Positions 52,398-61,052 of a stretch of 64,000 bases of DNA are shown piece by piece (the first letter of the stretch is position 1; each line of letters begins with the position of its first letter). The notes under the pieces are model-generated. The model was not told the DNA's origin and ran no database searches. It saw nothing but the letters and a program-made list of their open reading frames with translations. The position numbers and the translations under genes were made by a program. Source of the stretch: Brevibacillus fluminis (GTDB lineage: Bacteria > Bacillota > Bacilli > Brevibacillales > Brevibacillaceae); the NCBI RefSeq assembly GCF_003710825.1, contig NZ_RHHQ01000008.1:636013-700012 (forward strand), in the 5' to 3' direction.

Positions 52398-54296
52398 TTA
52401 TCTGTTTAAGAGACTCCCCACGTAACGGAGCAGCTCATTGGCGCAAATCGGGCAATAACCATGTTCATCAATCAGTCGTTTCGTGACCTCATTGATTTTT
52501 TTCAGCTGGGTTTCATCCGGTGTTTTGCTGGAGGTCGTGATTTTCACGACGTCCTTCAGATCCGCGAACAGTTTTTTCTCGATTGCTTCGCGCAAACGGT
52601 CGTGCGTGCTGTAGTCGAACCGTTTTCCTTTGCGCGCGTAGGCCGAGATGCGGATGAGAATTTCTTCGCGGAACGCCCGCTTCGCATTTTCCGAGATGCC
52701 GATTTGTTCCTCGATGGAACGCATCAAGCGCTCATCGGGATCCATCTCCTCGCCGGTAACAGGGTCACGCATTTTTTGCATGTTGCAAAATGATTCCACA
52801 TTGTCGAGATAGTTATCCATCATCGTTTTGGCCGACTCTTCAAAGCTGTAGACGAATGCTTTCTGCACTTCTTTCTTCGCCAGTTCATCATACTCTTTGC
52901 GTGCCACAGAAATGAAATTCAGGTATCGGTCCCGTTGTTCTTTGGTAATGGACGCATGCTGGTCCAGTCCTTCCTTCAAAGCACGGAGAATGTCGAGCGC
53001 ATTGATGCACTCGGTATCCCGTCTGATCAGCGCGCTGGAAATCCGGTTGATGACATAGCGCGGGTCAATTCCGGACATCCCTTCATCGCTGTGTTCTGTA
53101 CGCAGTTCTTCAATATCAGCCCCTTTGAAGCCCTCCACCGATTCGCCATCATAAAGGCGCATTTTCTTGAGCAGATCGGCTCCCTGCTTTTTGGATTCCT
53201 TCAACCGCGTCAAAATGGAGAAAATCGCCGCGGCCCGGAATGCGTGCGGAGCGATGTGCACATGGCCGAGATCAGACTGGCCGATCAGCTTGGAGTAAAT
53301 TTTTTCCTCATCGCTGACCTTCAGGTTGTAAGGGACAGGCATCACGATGATACGCGATTGCAGCGCTTCGTTCTTTTTGTTAGCGATAAACGACTTGTAT
53401 TCCGATTCGTTCGTATGAGCGACAATCAGCTCATCTGCCGAGATCAGCGCAAAGCGACCGGCTTTGAAATTCCCTTCCTGCGTAAGCGACAGAAGATGCC
53501 ACAAAAATTTCTCATCGCATTTGAGCATTTCCTGGAATTCCATCAAGCCGCGGTTCGCTTTGTTCAATTCCCCGTCAAAGCGGTAGGCGCGCGGATCGGA
53601 TTCGGATCCATACTTGGTGATGGTGGCAAAGTCGATGCTACCCGTCAAATCGGCGATATCCTGCGATTTCGGGTCAGACGGACTGAACGTCCCGATTCCG
53701 ATACGTTCTGCTTCCGAGAACAAAATGCGACGGACAGGGAAATCCTCAATCCGCCCGCCATATTCTGTCTCCAGCCTCATCCGGTTGTACGGGGTCAGCT
53801 CGCCTTCGATTTTGATGCCCAGCTCCGCTTCCACCTCAGGGCGCAGCTCACGAGGAACGAGATGAAGTGGTTCTTCTTGCATTGGGCAACCATCCAACGC
53901 ATAGACGGCTCCATCATCCGTACGGCTGTAGTCCTCCAGACCACGTTTGAGCATCGTCACAATCGTCGATTTACCACCGCTGACCGGCCCCATCAACAGG
54001 AGAATCCGCTTGCGCACATCAAGCCTTCTCGCCGCAGAATGGAAATACTCCTCAACCAAGCGCTCAACCGCTCGATCGAGCCCATAGATTTCTCGGCTAA
54101 AAAATGTATACGAACGACTTCCATCCTCATTCTCTTCAATCCCTGCGTTCCGAATCATGTTATAGACCCGGGAATGTGCAGTTTGTGCAATGGTTGGATT
54201 TTTTCTGACCAGCTCCAGGTATTCCGCAAACGTGCCTTTCCACGCCAATTTTTCTTCACGTGTGCGGTGTTCCGATATTCTTCTTAAGATATCCAT
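52398..54296 (-). CDS. prkA: PrkA serine protein kinase / AAA+ ATPase
   Basis: A 632-residue protein with the PrkA AAA-like N-terminal domain (Walker A GPVSGGKST, 103-111). VLEYFHSAARRLDVRKR-like residues, RGLMEFQEMLKCDEKFLWHLLSLTQEGNFK and a C-terminal kinase-like region complete it (ISEHRTREEKLAWKGTF at the start). PrkA acts early in sporulation and has been described both as kinase and as AAA+ protease. Start MDILRRI follows GGAGGAG. It is the first gene of a two-gene operon with yhbH. Confidence 0.95.
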   Translation of the reverse strand: MDILRRISEHRTREEKLAWKGTFAEYLELVRKNPTIAQTAHSRVYNMIRNAGIEENEDGSRSYTFFSREIYGLDRAVERLVEEYFHSAARRLDVRKRILLLMGPVSGGKSTIVTMLKRGLEDYSRTDDGAVYALDGCPMQEEPLHLVPRELRPEVEAELGIKIEGELTPYNRMRLETEYGGRIEDFPVRRILFSEAERIGIGTFSPSDPKSQDIADLTGSIDFATITKYGSESDPRAYRFDGELNKANRGLMEFQEMLKCDEKFLWHLLSLTQEGNFKAGRFALISADELIVAHTNESEYKSFIANKKNEALQSRIIVMPVPYNLKVSDEEKIYSKLIGQSDLGHVHIAPHAFRAAAIFSILTRLKESKKQGADLLKKMRLYDGESVEGFKGADIEELRTEHSDEGMSGIDPRYVINRISSALIRRDTECINALDILRALKEGLDQHASITKEQRDRYLNFISVARKEYDELAKKEVQKAFVYSFEESAKTMMDNYLDNVESFCNMQKMRDPVTGEEMDPDERLMRSIEEQIGISENAKRAFREEILIRISAYARKGKRFDYSTHDRLREAIEKKLFADLKDVVKITTSSKTPDETQLKKINEVTKRLIDEHGYCPICANELLRYVGSLLNR

Positions 54297-54531
54297 GCTG
54301 CTCACTCCTCCCTGTACCGCCGCTTTCTTTCGCACGACAATGTACTATCATGTTTATGTTCTGCCTTGAACCTGCATGCCCAAAACAGCCAGTTTACCAA
54401 AGGAAACATGCGTGACAACTGATACCTTTCCATATTTTTATGCAGAAACCCAAAATATGTATACCAGCTTGGCGGGAAAAGATTATGGAACGTGAAACCG
54501 GGTTGCAACAAAACTGTCATGGATACGCGGT

Positions 54532-54559
54532 TTGCAAAACGGAGAGGCTAGTTTATAAT
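54532..54559 (+). promoter_or_regulatory. Promoter of the 30-residue membrane protein gene
   Basis: TTGCAA (54532-54537), a 16-bp spacer and TATAAT (54554-54559), 31 bp upstream of the start codon. Confidence 0.7.
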
Positions 54560-54590
54560 AAAAACATTATGGTGGAAAAGGGGAGTACAT

Positions 54591-54683
54591 ATGGGTACTT
54601 TTATCGTTGGACTTGTATTTGCATTATTCGTTTTCTTCATCCTGACCGCCGGATACAACGAGGACAAAACCTGGAATCTGTAA
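54591..54683 (+). CDS. 30-residue single-pass membrane protein
   Basis: ATG preceded by GGGGAGTACAT and a clear promoter opens a 30-codon frame: MGTFIVGLVFALFVFF then ILTAGYNEDKTWNL. Residues 4-20 are a membrane helix; the acidic tail NEDKTW should be short and soluble. A strong terminator follows. It resembles small stress or sporulation membrane peptides in size only, and the function is unknown. Confidence 0.72.
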   Translation: MGTFIVGLVFALFVFFILTAGYNEDKTWNL

Positions 54684-54700
54684 GAGCGGCGAAAAAGAGC

Positions 54701-54733
54701 AAAGGCAGGAGCCATCGGGCTTCCTGCCTTTTT
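54701..54733 (+). terminator. Terminator of the small membrane protein gene
   Basis: AAAGGCAGGA with TTCCTGCCTTT, plus an inner GCC/GGC pairing, followed by a T-run. Confidence 0.85.
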
Positions 54734-54789
54734 CTTATAAGCTTTTTACTTGGGATTGGGTTAGCCTCGGCACGCTCCCTGCCTATGCT

Positions 54790-55515
54790 TTAAGCGAAAA
54801 TGCCTTCCCTATTCGCCAATGCTTGGTAAAGCTCTTCAATCGTACCGGTCTGATCGATTGGAAACAGCGGTTCCCCGCGATTTTCCACGTAATTGGTAAC
54901 CAAATACGTTTTCATCCCGATTTTGCTCGCCGCCATATCTTCCTGCATATGATTCCCGATCATGATGCATGCGGACGGCGATACGCCCAGCTTTTCGCAA
55001 ATTTCACGGTAATACCCCTCATGCGGCTTAGTAAAATGGGATTCTTCATACACTGTAACCAACTCAAAATCATCGGCAGAAAGCCCAATCCAGCTCAAAC
55101 GGCTATGGATCGCATCTCGCGGAAACACCGGATTTGTCGCGACAGCCAGCCGGTACCCCGCTTGCTTCGCAGCCTCCACGATCTTTTTGGCCCATGGGGA
55201 AGGATAGGTGTAATGAGACAGCTGAGGGAACACCTCTTTATAAAAGGCATCGAAGACAGGCCAAATGTCTTCCTTTGTGACACCGCTCTTTCCCAGAAAC
55301 CGTTCGATGAACACCTGTTCATTCGTTTTATGCGGCTCATCACTTGTGATCATCGCTTTTGTCGCATCCCACACTAGCGCAACAAGCGTTTCGGCATCAA
55401 AGCGATCTCCGACATACTTGCTCAATTCTTTCAGGTACGCTTTCACGAACGCTTCCGTATGCATCTCCAGCAGCGTCCCATCCAGGTCAAACAATATGGT
55501 ACTTCTCTTCTCCAT
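54790..55515 (-). CDS. HAD-superfamily phosphatase
   Basis: A 241-residue hydrolase: motif I FDLDGTLL (nucleophile Asp10, Asp12), motif II AVATNP, motif III Lys in HFTKPHEGYYREICEKLG, and motif IV IGNHMQEDMAASKIG. Motif IV keeps the second acid (E-D) but has N-H where G-D is usual. A helical cap lies between I and II. The substrate is unknown. Confidence 0.88.
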   Translation of the reverse strand: MEKRSTILFDLDGTLLEMHTEAFVKAYLKELSKYVGDRFDAETLVALVWDATKAMITSDEPHKTNEQVFIERFLGKSGVTKEDIWPVFDAFYKEVFPQLSHYTYPSPWAKKIVEAAKQAGYRLAVATNPVFPRDAIHSRLSWIGLSADDFELVTVYEESHFTKPHEGYYREICEKLGVSPSACIMIGNHMQEDMAASKIGMKTYLVTNYVENRGEPLFPIDQTGTIEELYQALANREGIFA

Positions 55516-55591
55516 CGCTTCTCATCCTCGCTTTTGTCAGGAACATGTTTTGATAGCTTGTCCAAGCAAGCTTTGTTCGTTTGCGGGCAAG

Positions 55592-56062
55592 CTAGTCCAA
55601 ATTGGGAAATCCAAGCTGCCGAAATGCCTCAAACACGACGATTGCAGCGCAGTTAGACAGATTGATGGATCGTGTCGCTCCTCCCATTGGGATGCGGATT
55701 CCATTTTCCCGATATTCCTCGACGAGCTCCGGAGGAAAACCGGTTGTCTCTTTTCCAAGGATGATGAAGTCGCCATCCTGAAATTGCACATCGGTATATA
55801 GCTTTTCCCCTGTCGTTTCCACGAGATAAAAACGGCCCGGTCCATTTCCGTGAACCTGCTTGAAATGGGCAAAATCATCATAATGATGAACCGAGACGGC
55901 ATGCCAATAATCAAGCCCTGCTCGTTTCAAATAACGGTCGTCTGTCGAAAAGCCCAACGGATGAATTAAATGCAAATGAGCCCCAGTCGCTGCGCATGTC
56001 CGGGCGATATTGCCCGTATTAGCAGGAATGAGCGGCTCATGCAGCACGATATGTAGCGGCAT
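55592..56062 (-). CDS. trmL: tRNA (cytidine(34)-2'-O)-methyltransferase
   Basis: A 156-residue SPOUT enzyme. It carries HIVLHEPLIPANTGNIARTCAATG at the start, LGKETTGFPPELV and RSINLSNCAAIVVFEAFRQLG at the knot. TrmL methylates the wobble base of leucine tRNAs with S-adenosylmethionine. Start MPLHIVLHEP follows AAGGAG; the 30 residues further upstream in frame are not conserved. A tRNA-Leu(CAA), a known substrate type, is encoded in this window. Confidence 0.94.
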   Translation of the reverse strand: MPLHIVLHEPLIPANTGNIARTCAATGAHLHLIHPLGFSTDDRYLKRAGLDYWHAVSVHHYDDFAHFKQVHGNGPGRFYLVETTGEKLYTDVQFQDGDFIILGKETTGFPPELVEEYRENGIRIPMGGATRSINLSNCAAIVVFEAFRQLGFPNLD

Positions 56063-56194
56063 CTTTTGTAACTCCTTCAATTTCTCAGATGGTAGAATAC
56101 TCGTCTGTACCTTGGCACTAAGCAAGAATACAAGCAGCAGGGCGCGAACCATCTGAAAGACGACAGCCCGCGTTGATCCCCACGCCGTTTTTTC

Positions 56195-57220
56195 TTACTC
56201 GTTTCCCCGTATATGAAAAAAATCATACTTGATGTTATCCGTATATGCAGTGGAATCCTTATACTCCCAATAACGCTTGCTGCTGTTTGTTGTATGGGCA
56301 TTGACAAGCGGCATGCCGTTGCTGTCCTTACCAGTGACGATTGTGTTATGCTGCCAATGACCGTCTCCGTCAAAGTCATAGCAGATGATATCCCCCAGCT
56401 CCAGCTCCTCGGGGCTGCTCTTCCGCACGGCACGCATCGGCGCCTTACCTGAAGCCAGCAGCCTGTGTAAGCTATCAGCTACGGCCCAGCTATAGCTCCA
56501 GTTTTCATGCCAGCCGCGAAACCACCAGCCTGTGCTCTTGTTACCGGTGCTGATCATGGGTATCCCACCCGCGTACAGACACTGCGAAATAAAGTTCGTG
56601 CAATCGACTACCAGGTACGGATAGGCGGGGTTTGGATTATCCCAATGCGTATCCGCATAAAGTACAGCACGCAACCGGTCGTAACCGCCGCCTTGTCCCT
56701 TAATGACCGGAACTGCTGGCTGAACGTGTTCCCTGTGCTGCTCTTCCTTGCCAGACTGAAAAGCGAATCCTTCGGTAAATGCAAAATGGCCAACTTGCCC
56801 GCCAACGTTTGCAACCGTTCCACTTGGCGATAAACTGATCGGCTCCCATTGCTTTTGGAATCCCCATTTTCCATTGATCCGCTGCAAAGATACCTTTTTG
56901 GTGAGGCTCACTTGTTGCTGCAACGGCTGCTCTCCATGCCGATAGCGAAGCTGCTGATTTAGCTTCAGCACCACATCAACTTGGTTCGGCCCCCGTTCCT
57001 GCGCATGCAGCGGCCTTGCGCTGATTTGGGCTGTGAGTGGGACGGCGCGGCGGCTTTTCAGCTGAGCAAATTCTCTTTGCCACCGAACAGCCTCTTGCCG
57101 CCTGTCCTCCGCATCCCAAAACGCTCGCGCCAACTCATCCGACCTTCCCGTAACCATAGCACGATTTACCTGCTCGATATAGGATTTCAGAAAAGCTCTC
57201 CATTCGCCATATGCAAGCAT
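56195..57220 (-). CDS. Amidase_6-type cysteine amidase
   Basis: A 341-residue protein. The C-terminal half is a putative amidase domain: PYLVVDCTNFISQCLYAGG with Cys207, then GDIICYDFDGDGHWQHNTIVTG and LVNAHTTNSSKRYW holding the His partners. This is the Amidase_6 family, related to NlpC/P60-like cysteine peptidases. No signal peptide is visible with any start in this frame, although most relatives are secreted. The start MLAYGEWRAFL has GGGGG eight bases upstream. The substrate may be a peptide or amide. Confidence 0.82.
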   Translation of the reverse strand: MLAYGEWRAFLKSYIEQVNRAMVTGRSDELARAFWDAEDRRQEAVRWQREFAQLKSRRAVPLTAQISARPLHAQERGPNQVDVVLKLNQQLRYRHGEQPLQQQVSLTKKVSLQRINGKWGFQKQWEPISLSPSGTVANVGGQVGHFAFTEGFAFQSGKEEQHREHVQPAVPVIKGQGGGYDRLRAVLYADTHWDNPNPAYPYLVVDCTNFISQCLYAGGIPMISTGNKSTGWWFRGWHENWSYSWAVADSLHRLLASGKAPMRAVRKSSPEELELGDIICYDFDGDGHWQHNTIVTGKDSNGMPLVNAHTTNSSKRYWEYKDSTAYTDNIKYDFFHIRGNE

Positions 57221-57285
57221 TACCGGCACCCCCATCGTTTTGGTGAGAGTATATGTCAGAATGCGTGCAGACAGCACAAACGGGT

Positions 57286-57834
57286 CTACTCAGCTGCAAA
57301 TAAGCTGATTTGTTCCAAGGTCGGCGACAAGACGCCTTCCAGTCGCAGCAAATGCTCCTTGATCGGTAGTCCCCCTCCATAGCCCACCATTGAGCCATTT
57401 GCACCGATGACACGGTGGCATGGAATAATCAACGGAATCGGATTTTTGTTGTTTGCTCCTCCGATCGCTCGCACGGCTTTGCTTGACCCGATGAATTCAG
57501 CGATATCTTTATAAGAACGCGTCTCGCCATAAGGAATGTGTGTTAACGCAGACCAAACCGTTTGTTGGAACGGTGTGCCGTACAAATCAAGCGCCACCGT
57601 AAAATCACGCCTTTTTCCAGCAAAATATTGTTCAAGCTCCGCGACCACTTGGCAATTGCGCTCATCGTCGGGAACAGGCAGCTGCAGCCCATGCTTCTGA
57701 CACCAGTCGGCAAGCGACCGGACCGCCTCTTCATCGGCACTAAAATGGATGTAACATAGCCCCTTTTCTGTCGATGCAACCAATAATGATCCGATCGGCG
57801 TCTCAATTGCGGTATACCCTACTGTTCCTGCCAT
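57286..57834 (-). CDS. ogt: Methylated-DNA-protein-cysteine methyltransferase
   Basis: A 182-residue DNA repair protein. The acceptor cysteine C139 is in IIPCHRVIGANG; the DNA-binding helix is SSKAVRAIGGANNKNP, followed by GGGLPIKEHLLRLEG. It removes O6-methylguanine or O4-methylthymine adducts stoichiometrically. It lies between queG and the amidase gene on the same strand. Confidence 0.96.
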   Translation of the reverse strand: MAGTVGYTAIETPIGSLLVASTEKGLCYIHFSADEEAVRSLADWCQKHGLQLPVPDDERNCQVVAELEQYFAGKRRDFTVALDLYGTPFQQTVWSALTHIPYGETRSYKDIAEFIGSSKAVRAIGGANNKNPIPLIIPCHRVIGANGSMVGYGGGLPIKEHLLRLEGVLSPTLEQISLFAAE

Positions 57835-57867
57835 TCGCTCATGCCCCCTGTCCCTCGGTATTATTTT

Positions 57868-59028
57868 TCAGACTGTCGCCTCCTGCTGCCAAAGAGCCAA
57901 TCCTTTATGGATTTCTGCCAGCGCCTCCTCATCTTTCTCCAAGGACAGCGCCTCCTGCAAAGCTTCTCCCGCCTGTGTGCCTCCAATTTTTCCAAGCGCC
58001 CACGCGGCAGTGCCACGGATGACCGGACGCGGATCTTTTTGGAGCAATCGGATCAAATCGGGCACGGCGCTTTGGTCCTTAAAGTGGGCAAGCGCCAAAA
58101 TCGCGTTGCGCTGAATCGGCTTGCGGCCTCGCCAAGCAGACGATGATTTTCCGAATACCTCCTTGAACTCACGGTTCCCCATGGACAATATGGGCACTAA
58201 AAGCGGCTTGGCCACCTCTGGGTCAGGTGAAAACTCGGGATGATAATCAAAATGCTTTCCTTTATTTTTCGGGCAAACAGTCTGGCATGTGTCACAGCCA
58301 TACAACCTGTTGCCAATTTTGGAACGAAATTCGTCAGGGATAAAATCTTTCACCTGTGTCAAAAACGCAACACAACGCTGCGAATTCAGCTGTCCTCCCT
58401 GAACGAGCGCACCAGTTGGGCATGCATCCACGCAAATATTGCAATCTCCACAGCCCTCCTCGATCGGCGCGTCTGGTGGGAGTGGAAGACTCGTGACCAA
58501 CTCGCCGAGGTAGACCCATGAGCCGAATTCTGGTGTAATGATCGCGCAGTTTTTTCCGGACCAGCCGATGCCTGCACGCTCTGCTACCGCCCGATCGGAC
58601 AAACCCCCTGTATCGACCATCGATTCGATCATCGCCCCTGGCTCCAGATCACGGATAAATGCTGTCAGCTTCTCCATCTTCTCGCGCAGCACATGATGGT
58701 AATCCGTCCCCCATGCCGAACGGCTCAAAATCCCTCGGTATGCACCGGGAACCGATTTAGGTGGATTTTTCATTTTGGAAGGGTAGGCTAACGCGATGGC
58801 GATCAGCGAACGGGCCTCGGGAATGGTCAATGTTGGATCTGTCCGCTTTTCCAAGTCGGGCTCTTCAAAGCCGGATTCGAACCCGCTCTCGCGGTGCACC
58901 TCAAGCCGTTCCTTCAGATCCAGGAAAGGGTCAGCGGTGGCAAACCCGATTTTGTCGATGCCAATCTCGCCAGCATATCGAATGATCGCCTCTTTTGTCT
59001 GCTGCCAATAGGTTTGTTCGCTGGTCAC
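57868..59028 (-). CDS. queG: Epoxyqueuosine reductase QueG
   Basis: A 386-residue cobalamin-dependent iron-sulfur enzyme that makes queuosine in tRNA. Catalytic Asp139 is in ESMVDTGGLSDR. Two [4Fe-4S] sites are given by C193, C196, C199, C203 and by C219, C245, C248, C252. Two HEAT repeats (about 305-375, e.g. VIRGTAAWALGKIGG) end the protein. The start overlaps the rnhA stop by 4 bp. His, Asn and Asp tRNAs, substrates of the queuosine pathway, are encoded in this window. Confidence 0.96.
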   Translation of the reverse strand: MTSEQTYWQQTKEAIIRYAGEIGIDKIGFATADPFLDLKERLEVHRESGFESGFEEPDLEKRTDPTLTIPEARSLIAIALAYPSKMKNPPKSVPGAYRGILSRSAWGTDYHHVLREKMEKLTAFIRDLEPGAMIESMVDTGGLSDRAVAERAGIGWSGKNCAIITPEFGSWVYLGELVTSLPLPPDAPIEEGCGDCNICVDACPTGALVQGGQLNSQRCVAFLTQVKDFIPDEFRSKIGNRLYGCDTCQTVCPKNKGKHFDYHPEFSPDPEVAKPLLVPILSMGNREFKEVFGKSSSAWRGRKPIQRNAILALAHFKDQSAVPDLIRLLQKDPRPVIRGTAAWALGKIGGTQAGEALQEALSLEKDEEALAEIHKGLALWQQEATV

Positions 59029-59459
59029 GCCCGCTTGATCGCTCCTGTCGCCAGCTCATCGCAACGGTTGTTCCACTCATTGTCCGCATGCCCTTTCACT
59101 TTGACGAATGTCACCTTATGCGTTCCTGTCAGCTGGAGAATTTCCTTCCAAAGATCCTGATTTTCCACCGGCTGGTTTTTGCTGTTTTTCCAGCCGTTGC
59201 GTTGCCATCCCTTATACCACCCTTGTTGAAAGCAATTGATCAAATAGGCGCTGTCGCTATACAGCGTGACATTGCAAGGTTCCTTTAGCAAGGACATCGC
59301 TTCTATCGCTGCCTGCAGCTCCATTCGGTTGTTGGTTGTATTTTGTGCTGAACCGGAAATCTCTTTTTTGTGAGCACCGTAAAAAAGCACGGCACCCCAG
59401 CCGCCCGGTCCTGGATTCCCGGAACAAGCGCCATCCGTATAAATCGTTATATCCTTCAT
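59025..59459 (-). CDS. rnhA: Ribonuclease HI
   Basis: A 144-residue RNase H1 with the catalytic set D9 (YTDGACSGNPGPGG), E47 (NNRMELQAA), D69 (LYSDSAY) and D134 (RCDELA), plus H124 (KGHADNEWNN). A basic handle-like segment GWYKGWQRNGWKNSKN is present, as in E. coli RNase HI. It cuts RNA in RNA-DNA hybrids. It overlaps queG by 4 bp. Confidence 0.96.
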   Translation of the reverse strand: MKDITIYTDGACSGNPGPGGWGAVLFYGAHKKEISGSAQNTTNNRMELQAAIEAMSLLKEPCNVTLYSDSAYLINCFQQGWYKGWQRNGWKNSKNQPVENQDLWKEILQLTGTHKVTFVKVKGHADNEWNNRCDELATGAIKRA

Positions 59460-59634
59460 CGGCGGAGTTCCTCCCTTTTCATCATAGTTTCATTGTACAA
59501 AAGGACAGAGCGTTACACAAAGAAATTAGCGGCAATTCCGCTGAGAAAGATTGTCTAATCAAGTAAAAAGCCCCGCACTCATCATTGTGATATACTACCA
59601 AAAGGCACCATTTCGTTTGGAAAGGAGCATTTTC

Positions 59635-60306
59635 ATGAACATTACCATCAACGCCGCGGTCAGTCAGAAACTGCCCGGCTTTTCGTTAGGCGTTATCGAG
59701 TATGAAGGCTCTTCTGTCAGCGATTCGCCAAAAATGCTGCAAGGCCGCATCAACTTCTTTGTCGAGATGCTCCGTCTCGACCGGTCCATCGAAACCATCA
59801 CGGACATACCGGGTGTGCACGGATGGCGGGCCGCATTCAAAAAGCTGGGCATCGCCCCATCCCGCTATCGCCCATCCTCAGAGTCTCTGCTGCGCCGCCT
59901 GCTTCAAGGCAATCCGTTTTTTTGGGTAAATTCGGCTGTGGACGTAAACAATTTTCTTTCTGTCCATCATGCGCTTCCGTTTGGGATTTATGACAAAAGT
60001 GCCCTGCAAGGAGATATTGTGTGCCGGATCGGACAAGATACTGATCGCTATCCCGGTCTGAATGGGCGAGAGATGGAAATGGCGAGCAAGCTGCTGCTGG
60101 CAGATGAACAGGGCGCGTTCGGTAGTCCCATCGTCGACTCGGTCCGCTCGAAAGTAACGGAAGCATCCACGAACCTCATCCAGTTCCTGTTTTTCCATGA
60201 GGAGATTCCTGTAGAAGAGGCCGAACAAGCCCTCGGCTCCGCAGCCCGGATGTTTACCGAAGTGAACGGCGGCACCGTGTCCAATCAGAGAATCCTGCAT
60301 GCCTGA
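59635..60306 (+). CDS. B3/B4 domain protein
   Basis: A 223-residue protein with the B3/B4 tRNA-binding-like domain seen in PheT and stand-alone relatives. Landmarks are IPGVHGWRAAFKKLGIAPSR, YRPSSESLLRRLLQGN, VDVNNFLSVHHALPFGIYD and IVDSVRSKVTEASTN. The reading from 59551 adds 28 residues without a ribosome binding site; MNITINAAV has AAAGGAGC upstream. The stand-alone family may act in trans editing of mischarged tRNA, which is not proven. Confidence 0.88.
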   Translation: MNITINAAVSQKLPGFSLGVIEYEGSSVSDSPKMLQGRINFFVEMLRLDRSIETITDIPGVHGWRAAFKKLGIAPSRYRPSSESLLRRLLQGNPFFWVNSAVDVNNFLSVHHALPFGIYDKSALQGDIVCRIGQDTDRYPGLNGREMEMASKLLLADEQGAFGSPIVDSVRSKVTEASTNLIQFLFFHEEIPVEEAEQALGSAARMFTEVNGGTVSNQRILHA

Positions 60307-60448
60307 AAAGGGCAAAAGGCCTACTGGCAATGCAGTTTGCGCCCCTCTTAGTTATCCGTTCCTATTACCGATGATTGATACCGCTTCTTCATGTTTTTTG
60401 GCATAATATCCCTTGTATAACTACAACAAGAATGGGGCTAATTATGCA

Positions 60449-60964
60449 ATGAAGTGGGATCTGAAATCATTTGTCGGCGGCATCATCATCGGTTCCGCGC
60501 TATTTTCCGGCTTGGCTTGGGCTTCATCTAGCAATGATGTCGCATTGGAAGCAAGCAAAATTCCTTATACGTACTATTTTGATGGCATTCCTAAATCTCC
60601 TACCCTTGATGTGCAAGGCATTTTGCACAAAAACACCGTTTACGTCCCCATCCGTTTTGTGGCCGAGAGTGTAGGCAAAACAGTAATGTATGACGGCAAA
60701 TCCAAATCCATTTATATCGGGAAGCTTCCTGCTTCCAAGATGTATTCCAAGACAGAAGCTGTCGAGTTGGTCAAGAAAAAATACGGCCAAAACATTCCTG
60801 CCAATTATCAGATTGAGTACGACCATGATGATGAAAACGGGCAATATGTTGTTCACGTTTATCAGCAAGTCGTTAACAACTTCCAGACAGGAGATGGCTA
60901 CACGAATACATATGGCTGGTTTACCGTTAACCCGAACACAGGAGACGTCAAATCCTTGTTCTAA
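60449..60964 (+). CDS. Secreted protein with copper amine oxidase N-like domain
   Basis: A 171-residue protein with an N-terminal signal or anchor (about 8-28). The domain core VYVPIRFVAESVGKTVMYDGKSKSIYIG (about 73-100) matches the copper amine oxidase N-terminal fold common in Paenibacillaceae surface proteins. The C-terminus (VVHVYQQVVNNFQTGDGYTNTYGWFTVNPNTGDVKSLF region) resembles a PepSY-like domain. Start MKWDLKSF has GGGG upstream. The target is unknown. Confidence 0.8.
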   Translation: MKWDLKSFVGGIIIGSALFSGLAWASSSNDVALEASKIPYTYYFDGIPKSPTLDVQGILHKNTVYVPIRFVAESVGKTVMYDGKSKSIYIGKLPASKMYSKTEAVELVKKKYGQNIPANYQIEYDHDDENGQYVVHVYQQVVNNFQTGDGYTNTYGWFTVNPNTGDVKSLF

Positions 60965-61010
60965 TGAGAGAAAAGTAAGCATGCTTGCTGCACTCGTGTT
61001 GAAAAAGCAA

Positions 61011-61052
61011 CAGCAAGCGGATGGGCTATCACTCCTTGCCATCTGCTTGCTG
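61011..61052. terminator. Terminator shared by the secreted protein and NCS2 permease genes
   Basis: CAGCAAGC-x-GATGG pairs with CCATC-x-GCTTGCTG (61011-61024 with 61039-61052), followed by TTTTGTTTT. The permease stop codon lies in its loop. Confidence 0.8.
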
